A stretch of DNA of 64,000 bases, taken from assembly GCF_016654015.1 (NCBI RefSeq), contig NZ_JAEPWM010000002.1, forward strand, positions 248,001 to 312,000, read 5' to 3'. This DNA comes from Ramlibacter ginsenosidimutans (GTDB taxonomy: Bacteria; Pseudomonadota; Gammaproteobacteria; Burkholderiales; Burkholderiaceae_C). Of this stretch, positions 49,088 through 57,380 are shown piece after piece; position 1 is the stretch's first letter; each line of letters opens with the position of its first letter. The notes under the pieces were generated by a model, which was not told where the DNA came from, searched no databases, and saw nothing but the letters and a program-made list of their open reading frames with translations. The position numbers and the translations under genes are program-made.

Positions 49088-49827
49088 GCGAAGTGATCCT
49101 CGAGGCGCGCGGCATCGGCATGCGCTTCGGCCGCTTCCAGGCGCTGAGCAAGGTGGACGCGCAGTTCCGCGAGCGCGAGCTGTGCGCCATCATCGGCCCC
49201 AACGGCGCCGGCAAGAGCACCTTCTTCAACGTGCTCTCCGGCTCGCTCGCGCCCACCACCGGCCAGGTGCTGTTCCGCGGCGAGGACGTGACGGCCTTGC
49301 CGCAGCATGCGTATGCGCGGCTCGGCATCGCGAAGAGCTTCCAGATCACCAACGTGTTCAAGCAGTTGAGCGCGCACGAGAACGTCCGCGTGGCGGTGCA
49401 GATGCGGCACGCGCGCTTCGACTTCCTGCGGCCCCGCAGCGCGCTGGCGGACGTCGCGCAACAGGCGCAGGTGCTGCTGGAGCGCGTGGGCCTCGCCGGC
49501 GTCGGCCAGCGCACGGCGGCCGACCTCGCGCACGGCCAGCAGCGCGCGCTGGAGATCGCGATGGCGCTCGCCTGCGACCCGCAGTTGCTGCTGCTCGACG
49601 AGCCCACGGCCGGCATGTCCCCCGAGGAAACGAGCGCGATGATGGACCTGATCGCACGCCTGGCCGCCGAGCGCACGGTGATCCTGGTCGAGCACAAGAT
49701 GAAGCTGGTGATGGGCATCTGCCGGCGCCTGATCGTGCTGCACCATGGCGAGGTGCTTGCCGAGGGCTCGCCGCAGGACATCCGCGGCAACGACGAAGTG
49801 CGCCGCGTCTACCTCGGGCAGGGCTGA
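49084..49827 (+). CDS. Liv-type ABC ATPase (LivG-like), set 1
   Basis: 247 residues. P-loop GPNGAGKST, the Q-loop after SFQITNVF, a signature region AHGQQRALEIAMAL (LSGGQ degenerate), Walker B LLLLDEPTAGMSP and His switch VEHKM. Powers the LivHM channel together with the next protein. Confidence 0.94.
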   Translation: MSEVILEARGIGMRFGRFQALSKVDAQFRERELCAIIGPNGAGKSTFFNVLSGSLAPTTGQVLFRGEDVTALPQHAYARLGIAKSFQITNVFKQLSAHENVRVAVQMRHARFDFLRPRSALADVAQQAQVLLERVGLAGVGQRTAADLAHGQQRALEIAMALACDPQLLLLDEPTAGMSPEETSAMMDLIARLAAERTVILVEHKMKLVMGICRRLIVLHHGEVLAEGSPQDIRGNDEVRRVYLGQG

Positions 49828-49828
49828 C

Positions 49829-50539
49829 ATGGCATTGCTCGAAGTACGCAACCTGAATGCCTGGTATGACCGCAGCCACGTCGTGCAGGACATCTCGTTC
49901 GAGGTGCACGCGGGCGAGATCGTCACGCTGATGGGCCGCAACGGCGCCGGCAAGACCACCACGCTGCGCACGCTCATGGGACTGCTCGCGCGCAGTTCCG
50001 GCGCGATCCGTTTCGACGGCCAGGAGCTGCAGGGCCGGCCCGCGCACGTTCGCTACCACCTGGGGCTGGCGTACGTGCCGGAGGACCGGCGCATCGTCAC
50101 CGGCCTCACGGTGCGCGAGAACCTGCAACTGGGCCTGATCGCCAGCTCGCGCCGCGGCGAGAGCGACGCGATGATCGACGAGATCGCCGAGACTTTCCCG
50201 CGCCTGAAGGAGCGGCTGGCGCAGGACGCGACCTCCCTGTCCGGCGGCGAGCAGCAGATGCTGGCGATCGCGCGCGCGATGATGGCGCGTCCGCGCATGA
50301 TCCTGCTGGACGAACCGTCGGAAGGGATCATGCCCTTGCTGGTCCACGAGATGTTCGTGCTGTTCTCGCGCCTGAAGGATCAGGGCACCACGATCCTGCT
50401 GGTGGAGCAGAACGTCGAACGCGCGCTCGGCATCTCCGACCGCGCCTACATCCTGGACCAGGGCCGCGTCGTGCACACGGGCGGCGCCGCCGCGCTGCTG
50501 GCCGACGAGGACATCCAGAACCGCTACTGCGCAGTATGA
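49829..50539 (+). CDS. Liv-type ABC ATPase (LivF-like), set 1
   Basis: 236 residues. P-loop GRNGAGKTT, signature LSGGEQQMLAIARAM, Walker B MILLDEPSEGIMP and VEQNVERAL. Two bases after the LivG-like gene; its stop overlaps the hydrolase start (ATGA). Completes a five-gene transporter. Confidence 0.94.
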   Translation: MALLEVRNLNAWYDRSHVVQDISFEVHAGEIVTLMGRNGAGKTTTLRTLMGLLARSSGAIRFDGQELQGRPAHVRYHLGLAYVPEDRRIVTGLTVRENLQLGLIASSRRGESDAMIDEIAETFPRLKERLAQDATSLSGGEQQMLAIARAMMARPRMILLDEPSEGIMPLLVHEMFVLFSRLKDQGTTILLVEQNVERALGISDRAYILDQGRVVHTGGAAALLADEDIQNRYCAV

Positions 50540-52332
50540 GGACAGCGATGCCGAACGAAGACATGCAGATCGATTGGGACGTGGGCATCCGGATGGACGA
50601 CGGCACCGTGCTGCGCGCCGACGTGTTCCGGCCCGCGCGCGCAGGGCGCTATCCGGTCCTCCTCAGCTACGGACCGTACGCGAAGGGGCTCGCCTTCCAG
50701 GATGGCTATCCCAGCGCCTGGCAGAAGATGGTGGCCGACCACCCGGACGTGCCGCACGGCTCGTCCAACCTGTACCAGAACTGGGAAGTGGTGGACCCCG
50801 AGAAGTGGGTGCCCGATGGCTACGTCTGCGTGCGCGTCGACTCGCGCGGCTGCGGCCGGTCGCCGGGCTACGTGGACCACTTCTCGCCGCGCGAGACGCG
50901 CGACTTCCACGACTGCATCGAATGGGCCGGCGTGCAGCCCTGGTGCAACGGCAAGGTCGGCCTGTCCGGCGTCTCCTATTTCGGCATCAACCAGTGGCAG
51001 GTGGCCGGCCTGCAACCGCCGCACCTGGCGGCCATGTGCATCTGGGAAGGCGCGGCCGACTGGTACCGCGACATGACGCACCACGGCGGCATCCTGTCGA
51101 CCTTCTGGGCCAACTGGTACGACATGCAGGTGAAGACCGTGCAGTACGGCCTGGGCGAACGCGGTCCCCGCAGCCGTGCGAACCCCGCGTTGGCCGTCTG
51201 CGGTGACGAGACGATGTCCGATGCCCAGCTCGCGGCCAACCGCTGCAGCTTCGGCGACGACATCCTGGCCCACCCCCTCGAGGACGACTATCACCGCGAG
51301 CGTTCGGCGCAGTGGGACCGCATCACCGTGCCCTTTCTCTCCGCCGGCAACTGGGGCGGCCAGGGGCTGCACCTGCGCGGCAACACGGAAGCCTTCATGC
51401 GCGCCGCCTCCTCGCAGAAGTGGCTGGAGATGCATGGGCTGGAACACTGGACGCACTTCTACACGGACTACGGGCTCGCCATCCAGAAGCGCTTCTTCGG
51501 GCATTTCCTGAAAGGCGAGCGCACGGGCTGGGACGAGGAGCCGCCGGTGCGCCTGCAGGTGCGGCATGTCGACCATTTCGAGGAACGCACCGAGCGCGAG
51601 TGGCCGATCGCGCGCACGCAGTGGACGAAGCTGCACCTGGCGCCCGAGGGAACGCTGGGGTTCGCTGCGCTCACCACCAGCCTACCTGGTGAGCCGCAGG
51701 ACCGTAGGCTGGCGGTGAGCGCAGCGAACCCCAGCACCCCGTTTACACTGTCCTTCGACGCGCAAGGCGACGGCCTGACCTTCCTCTCCGAGCCGCTGCC
51801 CGAAGCAACCGAGATCACCGGACCGCTGGCGGCGAAGCTCTGGGCGTCCTCTTCCACCACCGACGCCGACCTGTTCCTCGTCTTCCGCGTCTTCACCGCA
51901 GACCTGCGCGAGGTGACCTTCGCCGGTGCGATCGACCCGCACACGCCGGTCGCGCAAGGCTGGCTGCGCGCCTCGCACCGCGAACTGGATGCGCAGCTCT
52001 CGCGCGAAGGCCGGCCGTACCACACGCATGCGCGCGAGCAGAAGCTCACGCCCGGTGCGCCGGTGGAACTGGACATCGAGCTGTGGCCCACCTCCATCGT
52101 CGTGCCGGCGGGCTGCCGCATCGCGCTGACCGTGCGCGGCCGCGACTATGTGTATGCGGAGAAGACGGGCCTGAAGCTCTCGAACTTCAAGAACGAGCTG
52201 CGCGGCTGCGGCCCTTTCCTGCACGACGATCCGCGCGATCGCCCGGCGCGCGAATTCGCCGGCCGCACGACGCTGCATTTCGGCCCGGCGCATCCGGCCT
52301 GGCTGGTCCTGCCGGTGATCCCGGCGCCCTGA
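50536..52332 (+). CDS. CocE/NonD-type hydrolase (S15 peptidase family)
   Basis: 598 residues. Alpha/beta hydrolase core with DGTVLRADVFRP at the front and the nucleophile elbow GLSGVSYFG, then a C-terminal jelly-roll (PDDXN) domain (GPLAAKLWASSSTTDADLFLV, CRIALTVRGRDY). This family hydrolyses esters (cocaine) or acyl-amides. Between the two parts, residues about 373-400 come from an in-frame palindromic repeat (51655-51734), which looks like a later insertion in a surface loop. Starts inside the livF-like stop, so it is transporter-linked. Confidence 0.88.
   Translation: MRTAMPNEDMQIDWDVGIRMDDGTVLRADVFRPARAGRYPVLLSYGPYAKGLAFQDGYPSAWQKMVADHPDVPHGSSNLYQNWEVVDPEKWVPDGYVCVRVDSRGCGRSPGYVDHFSPRETRDFHDCIEWAGVQPWCNGKVGLSGVSYFGINQWQVAGLQPPHLAAMCIWEGAADWYRDMTHHGGILSTFWANWYDMQVKTVQYGLGERGPRSRANPALAVCGDETMSDAQLAANRCSFGDDILAHPLEDDYHRERSAQWDRITVPFLSAGNWGGQGLHLRGNTEAFMRAASSQKWLEMHGLEHWTHFYTDYGLAIQKRFFGHFLKGERTGWDEEPPVRLQVRHVDHFEERTEREWPIARTQWTKLHLAPEGTLGFAALTTSLPGEPQDRRLAVSAANPSTPFTLSFDAQGDGLTFLSEPLPEATEITGPLAAKLWASSSTTDADLFLVFRVFTADLREVTFAGAIDPHTPVAQGWLRASHRELDAQLSREGRPYHTHAREQKLTPGAPVELDIELWPTSIVVPAGCRIALTVRGRDYVYAEKTGLKLSNFKNELRGCGPFLHDDPRDRPAREFAGRTTLHFGPAHPAWLVLPVIPAP
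51655..51734. repeat. long inverted repeat inside the CocE gene
   Basis: Arms 51655-51685 and 51704-51734 are 31 bases each and match at 30 of 31 positions; the loop is 18 bases. The full 80 bases sit in frame in the hydrolase gene and encode a stretch rich in small residues (about GFAALTTSLPGEPQDRRLAV). Looks like a mobile palindromic (REP-like) element. No second copy was noticed in this window. Confidence 0.8.
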
Positions 52333-52363
52333 GCCTTTCCTTCACGAACTACAGGAGACGAAG

Positions 52364-53605
52364 ATGCAAAGCAGACGCGAATTGTTGAAGGGGGCCGCTG
52401 CCGCGGCCGCCGGCGTGAGCCTGCCCGGGCTCGCCATGGCGCAGGCCGAACCGGTGCGCGTGGGCCTGCTGACGGTGAAGACCGGTCCGCTCGCCTCCGG
52501 CGGCATCGACATGGAACGCGCCATGCAGATGTACCTGAAGGAGCGCAATGACACGCTCGCGGGCCGCAAGATCCAGCTGATCGTCGCCGACACCGGCGGC
52601 GTGCCGGCGACCGCCAAGGCCAAGACGCAGGAGCTGGTCGAGCTGAACAAGGTCGACCTGCTGATCGGGCCGCTCGCCGCCTTCGAGGCGCTCGCGATCG
52701 ACGACTACATCCGCCAGCACAAGATCCCCACGCTGTCGGTCGCCGCGGCCGAGGACATGACGCAGCGCAAGCCCAATCCCTGGTTCGTGCGCGCCACCTC
52801 GTCGTCGGCCCAGTGCTCGCACGTGATGGCGGACCACTGCGTGAACGACCTGAAGTACAAGCGCATGGCCGTGATCGCCGACGACATCGCCTATGGCCAG
52901 GAGATGAACGCGGGCTTCCAGCGCGTGTTCGAAGAGGGCGGCGGCAAGATCGTGCAGAAGATGTTCCCGCCGCTCACGGCGCCGGACTACGGCAGCTTCC
53001 TGGCGCAGCTGAAGACCAACGTCGACGCGATCTTCCTCGGCTTCGCGGGCTCCAACGGCTTCCGCTTCATCCGCCAGTTCAACGAGTACGGCCTCAAGGG
53101 CAAGCTCGCCATCGTCGGCGGCATGACGGCCATCGACGAATCGGTGCTGCGCAACATGGGCGACGAGGCGCTGGGCATCCAGACCTCCTGCTGGTACTCG
53201 GCCGAACTCGCGAACCCGATCAACGCGCGCTTCGCTCCCGCCTTCCGCAAGGCCTTCGGCTACGACCCCGGCTTCTATGCCGCGGCGACCTACACCAACG
53301 GCTCCGTGCTCGAGGCAGCGCTCAACGCGGTGAAGGGCAACGTCGCGAACAAGGACGCGTTCATGGCGGCGCTGAGGAAGACCAACGTGCAGACCTGCCG
53401 CGGGCCGGTGCACTTCGACGAATACGGCAACGTGGTGGGCGACGTGTACATCCGCCAGGTCGAGCGCAAGGAAGGCCGGCTGGTGAATGCGGTGGTCAAG
53501 ACCTACCCGAACGTGAGCCAGTTCTGGAAGTACGATCCCAAGGCCTTCCTCGGCAACCCGGTGTATTCGCGCGACTGGCCGCCGGCGAAGAACCTGGAGA
53601 ACTAG
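52364..53605 (+). CDS. ABC transporter substrate-binding protein (Liv type), set 2
   Basis: 413 residues. Tat-like signal QSRRELLKGAAAAAAGVSLPG and the type I binding fold (RVGLLTVKTGPLASGG, YKRMAVIADDIAYGQEM). Similar to, but clearly different from, the first binding protein at 45895. Opens a second full five-gene transporter 31 bases after the hydrolase. Confidence 0.92.
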   Translation: MQSRRELLKGAAAAAAGVSLPGLAMAQAEPVRVGLLTVKTGPLASGGIDMERAMQMYLKERNDTLAGRKIQLIVADTGGVPATAKAKTQELVELNKVDLLIGPLAAFEALAIDDYIRQHKIPTLSVAAAEDMTQRKPNPWFVRATSSSAQCSHVMADHCVNDLKYKRMAVIADDIAYGQEMNAGFQRVFEEGGGKIVQKMFPPLTAPDYGSFLAQLKTNVDAIFLGFAGSNGFRFIRQFNEYGLKGKLAIVGGMTAIDESVLRNMGDEALGIQTSCWYSAELANPINARFAPAFRKAFGYDPGFYAAATYTNGSVLEAALNAVKGNVANKDAFMAALRKTNVQTCRGPVHFDEYGNVVGDVYIRQVERKEGRLVNAVVKTYPNVSQFWKYDPKAFLGNPVYSRDWPPAKNLEN

Positions 53606-53608
53606 TCC

Positions 53609-54469
53609 ATGCAGATCTGGGCCATCCAGACCCTCAACAGCCTCGCCCTCGGCGGGCTGTTGTTCATGCTGTCGTCGGGATTCGCCCTGATCTTCGGCCT
53701 CATGCGCGTGGCCAACCTCACGCACGGCTCGCTCTTCATGATCGGGACGTACGTGGCGGCGGTCGCCGTGCGCGCGGGCCACAACCTGCTGGTCGCGGCG
53801 GTCGCCGCCATGGTCTGCGTCGGCGTGCTGGGCGGCCTCATAGAGCGGCTGATCCTCAGGCGGCTGGGCAACAACGCGCAAGGGCAGGTGCTGGCCACGC
53901 TGGGCCTGTCCTTCGTCGCGGCGGACGCCTGCCTGATGATCTGGGGCGGTGATCCGCTGCCCGTGCAGACGCCCGCCTTGCTGCAGGCGCCACTGCGCCT
54001 GTTCGGCCTCACCTTTCCGATGTACCGTCTGGTCGTCCTGGCCATCGCCATCGTCGCTGCCCTGCTGCTGTACCTGCTGATCGAGCGCACCCGCCTGGGC
54101 GCGATGATCCGCGCCGGCGTCGACGACATGCCGATGGCCCGTGCCGTCGGAATCCCGGCCTCGCGCCTGTTCACGATCGTGTTCTGCCTCGGTTCCGCGC
54201 TGGCCGGCCTGGGCGGCACGCTGGGCGGTCCCATCTTCAACGCCTATCCGGGCCTCGACTCCGAAATGCTGCCGCTCGCCCTGATCGTGGTGATCCTCGG
54301 CGGCATCGGCAGCCTCGCCGGCACCTTCATCGCCAGCTTCATCGTGGGCTTCATCTACACCTTCGGCATCTTCCTCGTGCCCGACCTCGCCTATGTCGTG
54401 CTGTTCCTGCCGATGGTGGTGGTGCTGGCCTTCCGGCCGCAAGGGCTGTTCGGGCGGGCTCTGGCATGA
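53609..54469 (+). CDS. Liv-type ABC permease (LivH-like), set 2
   Basis: 286 residues. Membrane protein with LALGGLLFMLSSGFALIFGLMRVANLTHGSLF and GGIGSLAGTFIASFIVGF. Three bases after the binding-protein gene, and its stop overlaps the next start. Pairs with the LivM-like protein. Confidence 0.92.
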   Translation: MQIWAIQTLNSLALGGLLFMLSSGFALIFGLMRVANLTHGSLFMIGTYVAAVAVRAGHNLLVAAVAAMVCVGVLGGLIERLILRRLGNNAQGQVLATLGLSFVAADACLMIWGGDPLPVQTPALLQAPLRLFGLTFPMYRLVVLAIAIVAALLLYLLIERTRLGAMIRAGVDDMPMARAVGIPASRLFTIVFCLGSALAGLGGTLGGPIFNAYPGLDSEMLPLALIVVILGGIGSLAGTFIASFIVGFIYTFGIFLVPDLAYVVLFLPMVVVLAFRPQGLFGRALA

Positions 54470-55464
54470 GCGCCATTCCGGGGACCGAGAGCGAAATGAT
54501 CGTCACGCCGTTGCGTCGCTCGCCCTCGCTGGCGCGCGTCCTTCCGCTGATCGCGCTCGCACTGCTCGCGCTGCTGCCGTTCGCCATCGGCGAATACTTC
54601 GTCAACCTCGCCAGCCAGGTGATCATCGCGGTGGTGTTCGCCTCCAGCCTGAACCTGCTGGCGGGCTACGGCGGCCTGACGTCGCTCGGACATGCGGCCT
54701 TCCTCGGCATCTCCGCGTACACGAGCGCGTGGCTCGCGACCAAGCTGGGGCTGGGCCACGCGATCACGGCGCCCGCGGCACTGCTGGTCACCACCCTCAT
54801 GGGCATGCTGTTCGGATGGATCTCCCTGCGGGCCACCGGCCTGGGGTTCCTGATGCTCACGCTGGCCCTGTCGCAGATCGTGTGGGGCCTCGCCTACCGG
54901 CTGGTGAACGTCACGAACGGCGACAACGGCATCTCCGGCCTCACGCGCCCGCATCCCTTCGGCTGGAACCTGGACCTCAGCAACAACTACTACTGGTTCT
55001 CGCTGCTGGTGGGCGCGCTGTGCATCTGGCTGATGAAGCGGCTGGTCGAGTCGGCCTTCGGCGCCAGCCTGCGCGGCACGCGCGACCAGCCGCGCCGCAT
55101 GGAGGCGCTCGGCTACCACGTGTGGGCGATCCGCTGGACGACCTTCGTGATCTCGAGCTTCTTCGCCGGCGTCGCCGGACTGCTGTACGTCTGGTTCAAC
55201 AAGTACATCCACCCGAGCGTCACGGCGGTGCCGGTCTCGGCCGAAGCGCTGCTGAGCGTGATCGCGGGCGGCGCCGGCACCGTGTACGGCCCCGCGCTCG
55301 GCGCGGTGATCGTGGTCATCCTCAAGAACTACGCTTCCGCCTTCATCGAGCGCTGGAACATGATGCTGGGCCTGGTGTTCCTGTTCATCGTGATCTTCAT
55401 GCCGGCGGGCCTGGTGGCGGGACTCACGAGCGCATGGCGCCGCGTGCGGGGAGGGCGCGCATGA
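54466..55464 (+). CDS. Liv-type ABC permease (LivM-like), set 2
   Basis: 332 residues. Membrane subunit with NLLAGYGGLTSLGHAAFLGISAYTSAW and GGAGTVYGPALGAVIVVILKNY. ATG overlaps the previous stop and its own stop overlaps the ATPase start by four bases. Confidence 0.92.
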   Translation: MSAIPGTESEMIVTPLRRSPSLARVLPLIALALLALLPFAIGEYFVNLASQVIIAVVFASSLNLLAGYGGLTSLGHAAFLGISAYTSAWLATKLGLGHAITAPAALLVTTLMGMLFGWISLRATGLGFLMLTLALSQIVWGLAYRLVNVTNGDNGISGLTRPHPFGWNLDLSNNYYWFSLLVGALCIWLMKRLVESAFGASLRGTRDQPRRMEALGYHVWAIRWTTFVISSFFAGVAGLLYVWFNKYIHPSVTAVPVSAEALLSVIAGGAGTVYGPALGAVIVVILKNYASAFIERWNMMLGLVFLFIVIFMPAGLVAGLTSAWRRVRGGRA

Positions 55465-56201
55465 CGGCGGCCCTGGAACTGCGCAGCCTGCGCAAGAGTT
55501 TCGGCGGCATCGCCGTCACGCAGGACGTGTCGATGACGGTGCAGCCGGGCGAGCGCCGCCTCATCATCGGCCCCAACGGCGCCGGCAAGACGACGCTGTT
55601 CAACCAGATCGCCGGCGAGATCTCCAGCGACGGCGGCAGCATCCACCTGTTCGGGCAGGATGTGACGCGGCAAGCCGTGCGCCGCCGGGCGCACCTGGGC
55701 GTGAGCCGCACCTACCAGGTGATCACGCTGTTCGCGCGCGACACGCTGCTGCACAACGTGGTGCTGGGCATCCTGGGCGTGGACCGCCGCCGCTTCGAGC
55801 CGCTGCGCACGCTGGCTTCCGAGCACGAAGTACACGATCGTGCCCTGGCGATACTGGACACCGTGGGCCTCGCGCATCGCGCGCAGGCGCTCGCGGGCGA
55901 GATCTCGTACGGCGAGCAACGACGGGTCGAGATCGCGGTCGCCATGGCGCAGAAGCCGAGGCTTCTGCTGCTGGACGAGCCCCTGGCCGGACTCTCGCGC
56001 GATGAACGCGTGATCGTGGGCGAGCTGATCGCGGCGATCCCGCGCGAGACCACGATCGTCATGATCGAACACGACATGGACATGGCACTGGAATTCGCGG
56101 AACGCATCTCGCTGCTGCATTACGGGCAGTTGATCGTCGAAGGCGACCGCGAGGCGGTGGTCTCCGACCCGCGCACACGGGAGGTGTACCTTGGTGCCTG
56201 A
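55461..56201 (+). CDS. Liv-type ABC ATPase (LivG-like), set 2
   Basis: 246 residues. P-loop GPNGAGKTT, signature region ISYGEQRRVEIAVAM, Walker B LLLLDEPLAGLSRDE, switch IEHDMDMALE. Overlaps the LivF-like gene by eight bases if that starts at GTG 56194. Confidence 0.94.
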   Translation: MTAALELRSLRKSFGGIAVTQDVSMTVQPGERRLIIGPNGAGKTTLFNQIAGEISSDGGSIHLFGQDVTRQAVRRRAHLGVSRTYQVITLFARDTLLHNVVLGILGVDRRRFEPLRTLASEHEVHDRALAILDTVGLAHRAQALAGEISYGEQRRVEIAVAMAQKPRLLLLDEPLAGLSRDERVIVGELIAAIPRETTIVMIEHDMDMALEFAERISLLHYGQLIVEGDREAVVSDPRTREVYLGA

Positions 56202-56907
56202 CGCACTGGTGCTGCAGGGCGTGCACGCGCATTACGGGCGCAGCCACGTGCTGCACGGCATCGACCTGGCCTTGCGGCGCGGCAGCCTGCTGGCCCTCCT
56301 GGGTCGCAACGGCGCGGGCAAGAGCACCACGCTGCTGTCCATCGCAGGCCTGCTCAAGCCCACGGGCGGCCGCGTGCTGCTCGATGGGCAACCGGTCGAG
56401 TCGCAGGTGCCGGAAGCGATCGCGCGCCGCGGCATCCGGCTGGTGCCGCAAGGGCGGCGTGTGTTTCCCAGCCTTTCGGTGCAGGAGAACCTGTCCGTGG
56501 CGGCGCAGGCGCGCGAGTCGGGCCGGAAATCCTGGAACATCGAGCGGGTGTTCGAGCTGTTCCCGCAACTCAAGCCGCGCCACCGCCAGCGCGCGGGCAC
56601 GCTCTCCGGAGGCGAGCAGCAGATGCTCGCCATCGGCCGCGCGCTCATGGGCAATCCCGAAGTGCTGCTGCTCGACGAGCCCTCGGAGGGTCTCGCGCCG
56701 CTGATCGTCGCCGAGGTGGCGGAGGGCATCGCGCGGCTGAAGGCCGAAGGCCTGTCCATCCTGCTCGTGGAGCAGAACTTCAAGCTGGCGATGACGCTCG
56801 CCGACGACGTGGTCATCCTCAACACCGGCGCGGTGGCCTTGCGCGGAACGGCGGCGGAGGTGCAGGCCGCACCCGAGCTCGCCACCGCCCATCTCAGCGT
56901 GATCTGA
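56194..56907 (+). CDS. Liv-type ABC ATPase (LivF-like), set 2
   Basis: 237 residues. P-loop GRNGAGKST, signature LSGGEQQMLAIGRAL, Walker B VLLLDEPSEGLAP, switch VEQNFKLAM. Start chosen as GTG 56194 (a TTG three bases earlier is possible), with GGGAGG upstream. Closes the second transporter. Confidence 0.92.
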   Translation: MPDALVLQGVHAHYGRSHVLHGIDLALRRGSLLALLGRNGAGKSTTLLSIAGLLKPTGGRVLLDGQPVESQVPEAIARRGIRLVPQGRRVFPSLSVQENLSVAAQARESGRKSWNIERVFELFPQLKPRHRQRAGTLSGGEQQMLAIGRALMGNPEVLLLDEPSEGLAPLIVAEVAEGIARLKAEGLSILLVEQNFKLAMTLADDVVILNTGAVALRGTAAEVQAAPELATAHLSVI

Positions 56908-56909
56908 CC

Positions 56910-57380
56910 ATGGGCGTGCAGTTCAGCGTCAACGGCCGGTCGTGCGAGGTCGCGCAGGACGATCGCCACATGCTGGTGGAGCACTTGCGCCACGCGCTGG
57001 GACTGAAGGGCACGCGCTACGGCTGCGGCCAGGAGCGCTGCGGGGCCTGCGTGGTCCTGGTCGATGGCGCGCCGCGCTACGCCTGCCAGACCGAGGTCGG
57101 CCACCTGCAGGGCAGCAGCGTGAGCACCGTGGAAGCGCTGGAGCAGAGTGAGGAGGGCCGCGCGCTGCTCGCCGCCTTCGAGCGCTTGCAGGCGGGCCAG
57201 TGCGGCTTCTGCCTGAGCGGCATCCTGGTGCGCTCGCTCGCCTTCCTGCGTACGTCCGACGACGGCTCGCCCGCCGCGATCGTGCAGGCGCTCGACGGGC
57301 ACCTGTGCCGCTGCGGGGCGCACCCGCGCATCCTGGCTGCGGTCGAATCCGCGTGGCAGGCCACCCGGGGTGCGCGCTGA
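56910..57380 (+). CDS. 2Fe-2S subunit of a second molybdenum hydroxylase
   Basis: 156 residues with Cys39, Cys44, Cys47, Cys59 (GCGQERCGAC) and Cys98, Cys101, Cys133, Cys135 (QCGFC, HLCRC) as the two cluster sites. The two-subunit form without a FAD subunit is known for isoquinoline and nicotinate dehydrogenases, which pass electrons to a cytochrome or other acceptor. Starts two bases after the ATPase gene. Confidence 0.94.
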   Translation: MGVQFSVNGRSCEVAQDDRHMLVEHLRHALGLKGTRYGCGQERCGACVVLVDGAPRYACQTEVGHLQGSSVSTVEALEQSEEGRALLAAFERLQAGQCGFCLSGILVRSLAFLRTSDDGSPAAIVQALDGHLCRCGAHPRILAAVESAWQATRGAR

